A stretch of DNA of 64,000 nucleotides from Sapria himalayana (taxonomy: Eukaryota; Streptophyta; Magnoliopsida; Malpighiales; Rafflesiaceae): contig JAREIK010002640.1 in assembly GCA_029783825.1 (NCBI GenBank), forward strand, positions 341,469 through 405,468. Direction: 5' to 3'. The translations under genes and the position numbers were made by a program. Below, piece by piece: positions 30,324 through 44,231 of the stretch. Numbering within the stretch: position 1 is the first letter of the stretch; each line of letters opens with the position of its first letter. Under the pieces are notes generated by a model, which was not told the origin of the DNA, made no database searches, and worked only from the letters and a program-made list of their open reading frames with translations.

Positions 30324-30840
30324 ATAGTATATATAATTAAAAATAAAGTTATTTATAGTTAAACATATAATTATATATAGATATATTCATACAAGTAGTT
30401 ATAAGTAGTTATACATAAATATATACAAAGTTATAAATAAATATATAGATTTAATTATATGAATACATATATGTATACATAGATACAAATATAGTTTATA
30501 TTTAAATATATAAAGTATTACATTGTTATACAAATATTTATATATAATTATGCACATATTGTTATAAATATGTATATAGTTACATATATAATTAAATATA
30601 ATATTGTTATTATTATACATATAGTAAATTACAATTATATCAGTTATATATTATTATACATATGATATATTTTGTTAAATATATAGTTATATAGAATTAC
30701 TCATATAGTTATAAAATATTATATAGATAAAAAATAGTTTTATATAGTTATTAATATAGTTAAAAAAATAGTTTACAAAGTTATAAATATAGTTTTATAT
30801 AATTATGAAGAGTTTTATATAGTTATACAAATATAAATAG
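30324..30840. repeat. AT-rich satellite, copy 3 (continues after the retrocopy)
   Basis: The landmark TTATACATAAATATATA recurs at 30409. Removing the ARF insertion and one duplicated target site (921 bp) puts it about 559 bp after the copy-2 landmark, in line with the 541-bp spacing of copies 1 and 2. The retrocopy therefore landed in a pre-existing tandem satellite. This copy decays towards 30840. Confidence 0.8.
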
Positions 30841-31822
30841 TTATCATATACTATGATAACAACACACTCTATAATGCCCAATTGAATTACACCACTATAG
30901 AGAAAGAACATGTATCAACAATCTTTTCTTTTGGAAAAATAATATCATATATAGTGGGAACTAAAGTTATAGTATATACTAAATATTCTATAAAGAAATA
31001 TCTCATAGAAAAGTAAGATGTCAGGCCTTGATTGATTTGATTGAAATAACTATTACAATAGTTTGAACTAGAGATATTACATAAAAAATGTACATATAAT
31101 CAAAATTGAAAATAGCTTATCAAAACTAGAAATAGAAGACGTAAGAGTTCTTGAAAAACATATTAGATAAATTTTTTTATTTGAACAAATTATAGTATTG
31201 AATGAAAATGTAACACCATGGTATTGAGTATTGAAAGAACTTTATCATTGCAAGTATTACTATGATCAATTTTTGAGGCAAAGTGTTATAGATGGGAGAT
31301 AAGTTGTATTTTGCAATAATATCACTTTTTGCTCCTACTCTCATTAATTTGTGGAAAATGTTAATATTTATGTACTCAAGTATTTTTCTTCTAAAATTAA
31401 TGTTGATATTTACATATATATGCATAAATATATATGTGCATATACACTGTCCTACACACACACATTTATACATCCATATACATTACTATACATTATATAT
31501 CAGCATACACATTTTTGTACTTTTGTATATATTCACACATGTATCAACATTTTCAAAGTAGTGTGTATATAGTTGTATGCATGCATATTCCACACAAACA
31601 CACACATATACCTATATACGTAATGTATTTTTAAAGTTACACATGAAATTATTATGTGTGTGTGTGTGTGTAAATGTATTTAAAATTTTCTGATTTTGTA
31701 AATTTTATTAAAATAAAATATTATATATTGTACACAATTTATAAAATATTATAAATTTTTTATATTTAAAACAATTATTTGTGTGTGTGTGAGTGGGTGT
31801 ATGCGCACGCACGCACGTGTGC

Positions 31823-31871
<49 letters not shown>

Positions 31872-32880
31872 GCATATTAATGCATAAAATGAAATTATTA
31901 ATTGAATGTATTAGCTTCTATTATATTCAAATTTTTGTTTTTTTAATATTTAGATTAAAATAACTATTATTATACTCATATAAATAAATGAAGTTGACAT
32001 ATTTGTAATTTATTTTGGTTTTACAATTATGTATAAAATGAAAATATAGTTCTTAAATAGATATTATTGTTTTTGTTTGTCTATATACTCTTTTTATTAA
32101 AATATTAATGTCTATGATATTTTTCTACCTATTATATATTATTATTAATAAATTTTTAGAAACTTTAATATTCAAATAAATATAATGTAGTGCATATAAA
32201 TACATGACTTTAATGTTTTGTAAAAAATTAATTATTTATTTAATTATGTTCAAAAAAAACAGATTACCATATAAATACAAGAGTACATTTTTCTACAAGT
32301 AATTATTTTTTTTTATTTTATTCAAAATATATAAAAGACCATATAAATATATGAATTTGTTTTTTAAATGATTTTTTTAATTTTTTTTTTAATTAATACA
32401 TTACAAGGTTTTTTTTTGTAATTAATAGATACTTTTCAAACATTGTTTATTTATAATAACGATAACATATTGAATATTATGAGGTTCAAATTTTATTTTG
32501 TAAATAAATTTTATTTTTGAAGTTGTATCTTTGTAAATTGAAACTACATCAAATATATATATTAGAAATTTTTTATAATATTTATTATACAAACATATTG
32601 TTATTTGTTTTAAAAATTACAAAATGAATTTTAACAAATGAACATTTTATTAGAAATCAATTTTAGCTAAATGATATTAAGTGAAACAAAAATACAAACC
32701 CTAAACATATTTAATCATAATGATTTATACAAACAGATAAAAATACAATAAAAAAATATTTAAGATAGAATTAATTAAATTTCAATCTTAAAATATATGG
32801 GAAGATGATTTAGGATTTATATAATATCCAAAAAAAATATGTATGAATGAGATGAATGATATGAATGAATATTAAGTTTC
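30841..32880. other. AT-rich non-coding stretch with TG runs
   Basis: About 2 kb of strongly AT-rich sequence without a recognisable gene or element. Short frames near 31177-31634 have no family resemblance and lie in low-complexity CA/TA sequence. It contains (TG)n runs at 31655-31671 and 31781-31869. Nothing else is seen. Confidence 0.7.
31781..31869. repeat. (TG)n microsatellite with a GCGCACGCACGCACG core
   Basis: The run is almost entirely alternating purine-pyrimidine: GT repeats, then TATGCGCACGCACGCACGTG, then about 25 further TG units. Such sequence is known to favour left-handed Z-DNA under torsional stress; that it does so here is inference. Confidence 0.92.
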
Positions 32881-33358
32881 TTAAGTATGTAGTTATACAT
32901 GTTATAGATGTAGTTATATATAGTTTTTCATGCAATTATATATATTTAGACATATGGCTATGTATATGTATAGATGTAGATAAATACATTTATATATAGT
33001 AATATGTTGATATACATATTATTAAATACATTTATACATAGTTATATATCTCCATATATATATGTATATTTAAATATATGTTGTTATATTTATATATAGT
33101 TATGTTTATGTATACTATTTTTATAGTTATAGATATAGTAAAATACACTTATATAATAAATTCATATTATACCACACATGGATATTGATGTATCACTATG
33201 TTTAATTTATACTTATATAAAATACACTTATGTTTATGTATACTATTTATGTATATTGTTTATATATAGTTATGTATATTAATATAGATAAATACATTTA
33301 TACATAGTAATATATTGATATACATATTGTTAAATACATTTATATATAGTTATATATC

Positions 33359-33399
<41 letters not shown>

Positions 33400-35180
33400 T
33401 AAATATACGTTGTTATATTTATATATAATAAATGTATACTATTTTTATAGTTATAGATATAGTAAAATACACCTATATAAAAAATTAGAATTATATCACA
33501 TAAGCATATTGATGTATAAATATGTTTAAAAACACTTATATAAAATACAATTATGTTTATGTGTATTGTTTATATATAGTTATGTATATTGATGTAGATA
33601 TCAAGTCGACATACCTTTACTATTTATGTATACTATTTATATATAGTTATGTATAATAATATAGATAACTACATTTATATACAGTAATATGTTGATATAC
33701 ATATTGTTAAATACATTTATATATAGTTATATATATATATATATATATTTATTTATTTATTTATTTATTTATATTTATATTTATATTAGATATACGTTGT
33801 TATATTTATATATAGTTATGTTTATGTATACAGTTATTATAGTTATATAGATATAGTAATATACACTTATAAAAGAAATTCAAATTATATCACATATGCA
33901 TATTGATGTATAGTTATGTTTAAATACACTATATAAAATACACTTATGTTTATGTATATTGTTTATATATACTTTGTATATATAGTTATGTATATTTATG
34001 TGGATATCAAGTTAGCATACCTTATACTGTTTATGTATACTATTTATGTACACTATATATATATATATAGTTATGTATAATAATATAGATAAATAGATTT
34101 ATATTTAGTAATATGTTGATATACATAATATTAAATACATTTATATATAGTTATATATATATATATATTAAATATATATTGGTATATTTATATATAGTTA
34201 TGTTTATTTATACTATTTTTATAGTTATATAGATATAGTAAAATACACTTATATAAAATACACTTATGTTTATGTATACTATTTATATATAGTTATGTAT
34301 ATTGATGTAGATATCAAGTTAGAATACCTTATACTATTTATGTATAATGTTTATATATAGTTATTTATATTAATGTTAGATAAATGCATTTTTATATAGT
34401 AATATGTTTATATACATATCGTTAAATACATTTTTATATAGTTATAAATTATATATATATATTTATTTATTTATTTATTTATTTATATGTATGTATATTA
34501 AAATACATTAATATATTTATATATAGTTATGTTTATGTATACAATTTTTATTGTTATATAGATATAGTAATATACACTTATATAAGAAATTCAAATTATA
34601 TCACACATGCATATTGATGTATAGTTATGTTTAAATACACTATATAAAATAAACTTATGTTTATGTATACTATTTATATATACTTTTTATATATAGTTAT
34701 CTATATTGATGTAGATATCAAGTCAGCAAACCTTATACTGTTTATGTATACTATTTATGTACACTATATATATATATATAGTTATGTATAATAATATAGA
34801 TAAATACATTTATATTTAGTAATATATTGATATACATATTGTTAAATACATTTATATATAATTTATATATATATATATATTAAATATATATTGGTATATT
34901 TATATATAGTTATGTTTATTTATACTATTTTTATAGTTATATAGATATAGTAAAATACACTTATATAAAATACACTTATGTTTATGTATACTATTTATGT
35001 ATACTGTTTATATATAGTTATGTATATTGATGTAGATATCTAGTTAGCATACCTTATACTATTTATGTATAATGTTTATATATAGTTATTTATATTAATG
35101 TTAGATAAATGCATTTATATATAGTAATATGTTTATATACATATCGTTAAATACATTTTTATAAAGATATATATATATAT

Positions 35181-35219
<39 letters not shown>

Positions 35220-35470
35220 TATGTATGTATATTAAAAATACATTAATATATTTATATATAGTTATGTTTATGTACACTATTTTTATAGTTATATAGATAT
35301 AATAAATTACACTTATATAAAAAATTCGAATTATATCACACATGCATATTGTTGTATAGTTATGTTTAAATACTCTTATATAATATTCATTTATGTTTAT
35401 GCATACTATTTTTGTATATTATATATATATAGTCATGTATATTGATTTAGATATCAAGTCAGCATAACTA
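32881..35470. repeat. AT-rich satellite, 330-390 bp spacing with 710-730 bp dimers
   Basis: A landmark of the form TT(G)(T/G)TATATTTATATATAGTTA recurs near 33081, 33410, 33798, 34179, 34508, 34890 and 35242, giving spacings of 329, 388, 381, 329, 382 and 352 bp. Copies alternate in type. Those at 33798, 34508 and 35242 follow a (TTTA)n run, and those at 34179 and 34890 follow a short TA run, so the real repeat in the right half is a dimer of about 710-735 bp. Internal microsatellites (a (TG)n at 33364-33397 and (TTTA)n near 33748, 34459 and 35179) account for part of the length variation. It shares words such as ATAGATATAGTAAAATACAC with the 28.4-30.8 kb satellite and is probably the same family. 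Confidence 0.82.
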
Positions 35471-37037
35471 CTATGCACCATAAAAATCCACAAAATGACA
35501 AGGCATTATATCACAAATGCATGAAGTATGTATACCAAAAAGTTTATATACACATTACAAGCATACCAAGGTGATTAAAAAAGAATTTTAGAAACAAAAA
35601 ATAATAGAATCAAAAATGTTTATATTCGATTAAGCAATCCAAGATAATTGATAAAGAATAAATGTATAAAATGTACCTCAAAGCAATAACAAATTAAAAA
35701 TTAAACCTCGATTAAATTTTAATGCATCGATGTCGAGATATAGATGGCGGAATGTGGAGGACTTGCGCTTCACTTGTTAGAGATTCTCACGTCTTGACAA
35801 GTTAATTTATATATTAGCAAAATATTTATATTTTTAATTTTTAAAACATTAAATAAACAATATATATATATAATACAAAAAGACTAATTAATTTTATTTA
35901 CTTTCAAAATTTTTTCAATAAGATTAATGTGCATGTAGCAAGGTACACATGAAAAACAAACACCTTATAATTTTTTATTATAATAGTAATTAAATAATTA
36001 AAATATAACCAAATAAAAAAAATTTTTTAGCCTTATAAAAAAATATCAAATAGGTACAAAATTAACAAAGTTCATATAATAAGACATACATGAAGAGATG
36101 ATTTATCTTCTAGCCACTCGCCTAAATGTTATAAAATAGTTTTAATGTTAAAAATTATATAAAAAATATATGTGTTATGGTTGTAAATTTGTAAGAATTA
36201 ATATTAATTTTTATGAAGATAATATAAAATAATTTTAAAGGTATATAATTTCATATTATTTGATATCATTATTAATTTTTAAAATTCAAAATTTTACTTA
36301 AAGTGAGAAGATAATTAAAAAAAGTTATATTTATTATTTTAATAAAAACTTAATATTAAAAGCTAATAGTAAAAAAATTACTCAATTGTTCAATTCTTAT
36401 AAATTGTAGTAGGAGCAAATATCTACGTATTTATTTATAAAATTTAATTTATTTTCTATTACCTCTTTTGAAAAATTTTATATTTTTATTATATTTCAAG
36501 ATTTTCAAATTTTATATTAATTATTTTTTAAAAGTTTCCTATAATCATACAATTTTTTTATACTGATAATAATATTAATATTTACTAGTTTATTCATCAA
36601 TTCATATATTTTAAAAAATATTTTGTATTTTATCATACAATGAATTAATTTACATTTATATTAGTAGAAATTATAATGTATGTTAATTTAATTTTTAAAA
36701 TATTGAAAAAAATTCTTATATTTATTGAATTAATTATTTAATATTATTTAATACAAATTTTAATATTCTAAATTAAAATTTTAAAATTTTTTTTGTATAA
36801 TTTAAAAAAAAATTAATACATCTTAAAAATAGTTATTTTAGTCCTTATTAATATAATTTTTTTTATTTTTATATTTTTTAAATTATTTATTTATAATATC
36901 ATTTTATTATGATTTTAAGAGGAGAATGTATCTTTCAAGGAATGCTCATCTATAGACCATTAACATACATTTAATAAACATAATTAAATAAAATATTTAA
37001 ACAAATGATAAATTAAAAAAAATTAAATAATTAAATA
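35471..37037. other. AT-rich stretch, no gene seen
   Basis: About 1.6 kb of AT-rich sequence with long A and T runs. A less AT-rich patch at about 35725-35805 (around GATGGCGGAATGTGGAGG) stands out but matches nothing I recognise. It may be the decayed interior of the CACTA element whose end follows, but I see no transposase motif. Confidence 0.6.
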
Positions 37038-37600
37038 TTAGCTAGAGAAATTCCATCACTATGTTTAGGATTTAATTAGCTAGGGAAGTTTAGTCACTAA
37101 ATTAATCACTATATTCCAGATTTAATTAGCTAGAGAAGTTTCGTCGCTAAATTCATCGATATATTACAAATATAATTAGCTAGAGAAGTTCCATCACTAA
37201 AATCCATCGCTATATTCAAGAATAAACTGGTTAGGGAAGTTCTATCCCTAAACTCTGTCATTATATTCAATATGTAATTAGTAAGGGAAATTTCATCGCT
37301 AAATCCATAGTTATATTTCGGGATATAATTAGCTAGGGAAATTTCATTGCTAAAATCCATCACTATGTTCCATATGTAATTAGCTAGGGAATTCAGTCAC
37401 TGAAATCTATCAATATGTTCCATTTGTAATTAGCTAGGGAAATTTCATCGTGAAATTCATCATAAATTCTAGATTTTATTAGCTAGAAAAATTCTGTTGC
37501 TAAATCCGTCGCTAAATTTCAGATTTTTTTAGCCAGGAAAATTCGTCGCTAAATCCATCTCTATATTCTACATTTTATTAGCTAGAAAAATTACATCAGT
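37038..37600 (-). repeat. 50-bp subterminal tandem repeats of the CACTA element
   Basis: On the + strand about 11 units start TTAGCTAG(A/G)GAA and contain TC(G/A)TCGCTAAATCCATCGCT-like cores. Unit starts at 37076, 37126 and 37176 show the 50-bp period; the first unit (37038) is shorter at 38 bp. Units differ by many point changes, so the array is old. Confidence 0.88.
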
Positions 37601-37870
37601 AAATTCGTTGCTAATTTCCCTACTTTTCGTTAGTAGACTTTACAAAAATATTCTATCGCTAATCTGTTGCTAAATTTCCCACTTTTTTGAGTGAAAATTA
37701 CGAATATATTCTATCACTAATCTGTTGCTAATCTATTGCTAAATTCCCCAGCTTTTCTAGAACAGAATTTATGAAAATCTTCAATTGCTAATCCATCGCT
37801 AATCCATTGTAAATTTTTATTTCAAAGAAATACATAAATCCCTTGCTATTCCCTAGCTAATCCCTTGAAA

Positions 37871-37898
37871 TTTAGCTAGGGATTGTTCCCTAGCTAAA
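37871..37898. other. Perfect 12-bp stem-loop near the CACTA end
   Basis: TTTAGCTAGGGA (37871-37882) and TCCCTAGCTAAA (37887-37898) are exact reverse complements separated by TTGT. It lies about 33 bp inside the terminus and is made of the same motif as the subterminal repeats, so it could be a paired transposase-binding site. Confidence 0.85.
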
Positions 37899-39073
37899 AT
37901 TCACTAGCTAAATGAATATTTTCTTGAAGTGTCTATTGTATATCTTTCGATCTATTTGTCTTTTTATCAGTCTATCTATCAGTGTCTAAAATTGTCCATC
38001 TATCTGTCTATCTATATAGCTATTTTGCTATCCAATTTTTAGTCGATCTGCCTATCAATCTGCATATTTGCCTATCTGTCTGTCAGACTATCTATCTGCA
38101 TTTCTATTTGTCTATCTATCTATCTTTATATATATCTATCTGTCTCTCTATCAATGTGTCTATCTATTTCTCTATTTATCTGTCTATCTTTTTGTCTATC
38201 TGCATGTAAATATATCTCTATCTATGTATCAGTAAATATATCTTTTTATCTATCTCTCTATCGATCTGTCTTTTAGTCTGTTTATCTATTTGTCTATATG
38301 TATGTCTATAATTCTATCTGTTTTTCTATCTTTCTATCTATTAGTTAGTCAATATGTCTATTTGTATTACTATCTCTTAATCTATTTATCTGTCTATGTA
38401 TCTTTTTTTCTATATGTCTTTCTATCTGCCTATCTTTCTAACTATATATCTATTAGTCTGTCTATGTATATGTCTATTTGTCTGTCTAACTATTGGTCTA
38501 TCTATCTCTATATCATTCTATCTATCTATATATCTGTCTATATATTAATTTGTCTTGTTGTCTATCTATGAGTCTTTGTAGCCATCTATCAATCAGTCTA
38601 TCTTTAAGTCTGTCTATCTGACCATTTGTCTATCTATCTGACTATCTATCTGTCTATCTATCTGTCTATCTATCTGTCTATCTATCTATTTATCTGTCTA
38701 TCTATGTGTTTGTCTATCTATCTATCTATGTGTCTGTCAATCACTCTATCTTTCTATCTATATATCTGTTTATCTCACTTTCTGTCAATTTCTATCACAT
38801 ATCTGTGTGTATATCTATCTATCTATCTATCAGTATATCTATATATCTATCCATATCTATCTATTTATCTGTCTATATATCTTTCTCTGAGACTATCTAT
38901 TAGTCTGTCTATCTATTTGGCTATCTACCATATATTTAAATCTATCTATTTATCTATCTGTCTTATCTATCTGTTTGTCTAACTATCTATCAATTTATCT
39001 ATAAACTAGTATAACTATCTATTTATCTGTCTATCTATCTATCTGTCTATCTATCTAACTAACTAACTATCTA

Positions 39074-39117
<44 letters not shown>

Positions 39118-39182
39118 TCAATAAATCTATCTATCTATCTTTCTATCTATCTAACTAAATGTCTATCTTTCTATATGTCTAT

Positions 39183-39225
<43 letters not shown>

Positions 39226-42198
39226 AGGGTCTGTCTATCTATCTATTTATCAATATTTTTTATTTGTCTATTTCTCTATTTATCTATCTATCTATAAACT
39301 TTTCTATCTATCTATTTATCTGTCTATCGATATTTTTATTTGTCAGTCTATCTATCTCTATATCTGTCTATATCTATATATGTCTGTCTATCTGTATATC
39401 TGTCTGAGTATCTATCTATCTATATGTATGTAAATCTATCTATCTATCTTTCTATCTATATTTCAATATGTCTATCAATCTGTCTATTTATTTGTCTATC
39501 TATTTATCTGTATATCTATCTGTCTATTTTTTGGTGTATATCATTTTCTATTTATCTGTCTTTAAATGTCTATCTATATGTCTATCTATTTTTTTATCAG
39601 TTTATCTATCTATCTATTTATCTATCTGTCTATCTGTCTATCAATCTATCTATCATATGTATATCTGTCTGTCAATCTATTTGTATATCTATCTTTCAAT
39701 CTATTTGTGTATTTGTTTGTCTATTTGTCTATCTATTTGTCTATCTATGTGTGTATTTCTTTTTGTATCTTTCTATCTCTTTGTCTATCTATATATCTTT
39801 CTATCTGTTTCTCTATCCATTTATCTTTCTATCTATCTATCTTATTTATATATGTCTGTCTATCTGTCTGCCTATGTGTCAATCAATCAATCTGTCTGTC
39901 TATCTATTTGTCTGTCTATCTATCTATCTATTTGTAGATCTTTCTGTCTATCTATCTATCTATTTGTCTGTCTATATATCTATCTATATTTCTATCTATC
40001 TATTTGTCTATTGTTTTTTTATTTATCATTCTATCAGTCTATATATTTGTCTATCATACAATCTGTCTGTCTATCTATGTATATATCTATTTATCTCTCT
40101 ATCTATCTATCAATTTGTATATCTATTAGTTTATTTATCTGCATGTCTAACTATTTGTCTATCTATATGTCTTTATGTCTATCAATAGTTTTATCTATTT
40201 GTCTAGCTATCTATCTGTCTGTTTATCTATTTATATATGTGTCTATCTAAGTGTCTATGTATATGTTTGTCTATCTATCTATCTATTTGTCTATATATTT
40301 GTATATTTGTCTATATATTTGTTTATTTATATGTCTGTTTATGTATTTATGTATCTATATATCTATCTATCTATATATCTAACTGAATATCTGTCTATCT
40401 ATCTGTATATTTATATGTCCTTCTATCTTTTTATCTATTTGTCTCACCTGACTTTGTGTATATCTATATATCTATTTGTCTATTAATATGTATGTTTATC
40501 TGTCTATCTATCTATCTATATATCTATGTATAAATGTGTCTATTAGTCTATCTATCTACCTAACTATATATATATCTATTAGTATATCTATCCTTATATC
40601 TAACTATCTTACTGTCTATATATATATCTATCTATCTGTCAATCAATCAATCTGTCTATCTATCTATCTGTCTATTTATCTATCTACCATGTATCTATCA
40701 AACTTCCGGTCTATCTTTCTATCTGTTTATCTGTGTATCTTTCTCTCTGTAAATCTAGGTGTGTATCTGTCTGTATATATGTCTGTATATCTATTTATCA
40801 ATCTGTCTATCTATCTTTCTATCTATTTGTTTTTATATTTGCATATCTATATGTCTATCTATATGTCTATCTATCAATGTGTCTATCTGTCTATCTAATT
40901 GTCTTTCTATATGTTTGTATCTATCTGTCTATCTATCTATTTTTCTATTTTTCTATTTATCAGTCTTTTTGTCTATCTTTATGTCTGTCAATATGTCTAT
41001 CTATCTATCTGTCTGTTTGTCTGTCTAAATCTCTTTCTATCGGTCTATCTATTTGTCTATCTGTCCTTCATTCCATCTATCTATCTGTCTTTCTATATGT
41101 CTAACTATGTATCTATGTATCTATTTCTCTAATTGTATGTCTGTCTATATGTTTATATGATTATATGTATATCAATCTGTCTGTTTATCTATATGTCTAT
41201 ATATTTGTATATCTATCTATATATCTATCTATATTTCTTTATATCTATCTGTCTATATGTTTTTCTATTTGTCTATCTTTATTTCTAACTATCTATCTAT
41301 ATATCTAGTTATCTCTATTTCTATTTTTCAATCTATTTATCTCACCTATATGGCTATCTTTCTATTAGTCTTTCTGTCTATCTATCTGTCTGTCTGTCTA
41401 ACTATATGTCTGTCTATCTGTGTGTCTATCTCTATATCTATCTTTATATCTTTCTATTTGTATAGCTATCTTTCTATCTATCTATTATCTATTTGTCTAT
41501 ATGACTTTCTATCTGACTGGCTATCTACATGTTTATTTATCTGTCTATCTATCTCTTTATCTATATGTCTATATGTATGTATATCTATTTGTCTATCAAT
41601 TTGTCTATATGTCTGTCTATGTGTCAATCTATCTATTTGTCCATGTCTTTGTCTACCTGTTTATCTATATGTCTGTCTATTTGTCTATCTATCTATCTAT
41701 CTGTCTATCTGTCAATCTATTTATATATCTATCTATCTGTCAAAATATCAATCAATCTATCTGTCTATCTGTCTATATATATGTTTATAAGTCTATCTGT
41801 CTGTCTATCTATCTGCTTGTCTATCTGTCTATCTATTTGTCTATATTTTTCTCTATATATTTATCTATCTATCTATCAATCTATCTGTCTATTTGTCTAT
41901 CTGTCTGTCTATCTGTCTTTCAATCTTACTATCTATATGTTTATATATATTTCTATCTATATGTCTATCTATATGTCTATCTATCAATCTATTTATTTAT
42001 ATATCTATCTATCTATCTTTCATCTGTTTGTTTATCTATCTATCTGTCTGTCTGTCTATATGTATGTCTATTTGTTTAAATATATGTTTGTATATCTATC
42101 TATCTATCAATTTGTCTATCTATAAATCTATCATTCTTTCTTTCTATCGATCTGTCTTCCTATCATTCTATCTATCTGTCTATCTATTTGTTTGTCTA

Positions 42199-42250
<52 letters not shown>

Positions 42251-44150
42251 TATCTATATGTGTATCTATCTGTCTATATATCTATCTATATGTTTATCTA
42301 TTTATCAATCAATCTATCTATCTATATGTCTATCTATCTATCTATCAGTCTAACCATCTATCTATCAATCTATCTTTCAATCTATTGATCTATCTATCTA
42401 TCTTTCTTTCTTTCCATCTATCTAGCTGTATATATGTCTGTCTATTTGTCTAACTATCTATCTATCTCTCTATCTATCTATCAGTCTGTCTATCTATCTA
42501 TCTATCTATTTGTCTATCTTTGTGTCTATCTGGTCTGTCTAATTTTCAATCTATTTATTTGTCTATAAGTTTGTATATTAGTATGTCTATCAGTTTATCT
42601 ATATGTCTCTCTATCTATTTGTCTATATATCTATCCATCTTTTTGTCTACCTTTTTATCTATCTATCTATCTATCTATCTATTTAACTATATGTTTATCT
42701 GTCTATGTATTTGTCTATATATCTATTTCTCTATCTATATGTATATCTATTTGTCTATGTTTCTTTCTCTATATATATGTTGTTTATCTGTCTATCAATC
42801 TTTCTAATTATCCATCTGTCTATCTAACTAACTATCTATCTATCTATGTGTCTATCTATCTATCAATCAATCTATCTATTTGTCCATATATCTATCTATT
42901 TCATCGTCTATCTGTCTATCTTTTTCTCTATCTATTTGCTTATCTATCCATCTATTTATCTATCGGTCTATATATATTTTTGTATTTGTCTATTTATTTG
43001 TTTGTCTATCTGTCTATCTATCAATTTAACTATATGCCTTTCTATCTGTCTGTCTATCTATCTCTCTATTTGTATATCTATTTTTCTATATATCTGTCCA
43101 TCTATCATTCTTTCTAATTATCCTTATATTTGTCTATCCATCATTCTATCTATCTGCTTATCTATATGTCTATCTATCAATATTTATATCTATCTATTTT
43201 TCTATCTATATATCTCTATGTCTGTCTATCTGTCTATCTATCTGTCTATCTCTCTATCTGCCAATCTGTCTATGTAACTTTTGATCTATGTGTATATCTA
43301 TCTATCTATATGTCTGTCTATCTGTTTATTTATTTGTCTATCTATCTGTCTATGTTTCTATATGTTTGTGTATCTATATGTTTGTGTATCTATCTGTTTA
43401 TCTATTTATATATCTGTTAATCTATCTATATATCTATCTGTATATCTATGTGTATTTCTATCTATCTATTTGTTTGTCTATCTATATGTGTATCAGTTTT
43501 TCTATTATTCTGCCTATCTATTTTACTATATATTTGTCTGTCAATTTGTATATCTTTCTATCTATCTATTTGTCTATAAATCTATCTATCTCACTGTCTA
43601 TCTTTCTATTTATCTCTCTGTCTATCTACGTGTCTATCTATCTGTCTATACTTGTGTTTATCAATCAATATATGTATATGTCTATCTAGCTATCTATATG
43701 TCTATGTATCTATTTGTCAATCTTTCTTTCTATCTTCATATCTACATGTATATCTATCTGTCTATTTCTATATCTTTCATTATGTTTGTTTATCTATCTA
43801 TCCATCAAACTTTCTATTTGTCTATCTATCTGTCTTTCTATCAGTCTCTCTATCTATATGTTTATCTACTTGTCTATCTATCTATCTATCTATTTATCTA
43901 TCTTTCTATCTATCTGTGTATATATCTGTCTATCTATATGTCTACGTGTTTGTCTATCTGTCTATCTATCTATCTATCTATCTATCTGTTTGTCTATCTT
44001 TTGTCTATCTATCCATCTGTCTATCTATCTATCTATCTATTTATCTATCTGTCTATCATTTTGTATGTGTATCTCTCTGTGTATCTATTTCTCTATTTGT
44101 TTGTCTTTCTATTTTGTCTATCTATCTATCTATTTTTTTGTGTATATGTC

Positions 44151-44231
<81 letters not shown>

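Larger units (their letters stand above)
37038..37931 (-). mobile_element. One end of a CACTA (En/Spm) DNA transposon
   Basis: Read on the minus strand from 37931, the sequence begins CACTTCAAGAAAATATTCA, one base from the common plant CACTA terminus CACTACAAGAAAA. Inward lie repeated subterminal motifs of the TTTAGCGACGGATTTAGCAA and TTAGCTAGGGAA types, which are the transposase-binding region in this superfamily. The TATC array resumes at 37932, so the edge is sharp. I could not find the inverted partner terminus with matching subterminal repeats in the AT-rich block to the left, nor a flanking 3-bp duplication. The element is therefore truncated or its left end has been lost. No transposase coding sequence is recognisable. 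Confidence 0.85.

Noticed and set aside
30875..30905. CACTATAGAGAAAG as a possible left CACTA terminus
   Set aside because: It matches only the first five bases of a CACTA end, has no subterminal repeats next to it, and lies in the middle of AT-rich DNA rather than at an array edge.
31177..31634. Short frames on both strands in the AT-rich block
   Set aside because: They consist of low-complexity CA/TA-derived residues (Tyr, Ile, His, Thr) and overlap on opposite strands without any recognisable domain.
37130..37363. 77-codon minus-strand frame with internal repeats (SLANY-type)
   Set aside because: It is a translation of the 50-bp CACTA subterminal repeats, which are binding sites and not coding sequence.
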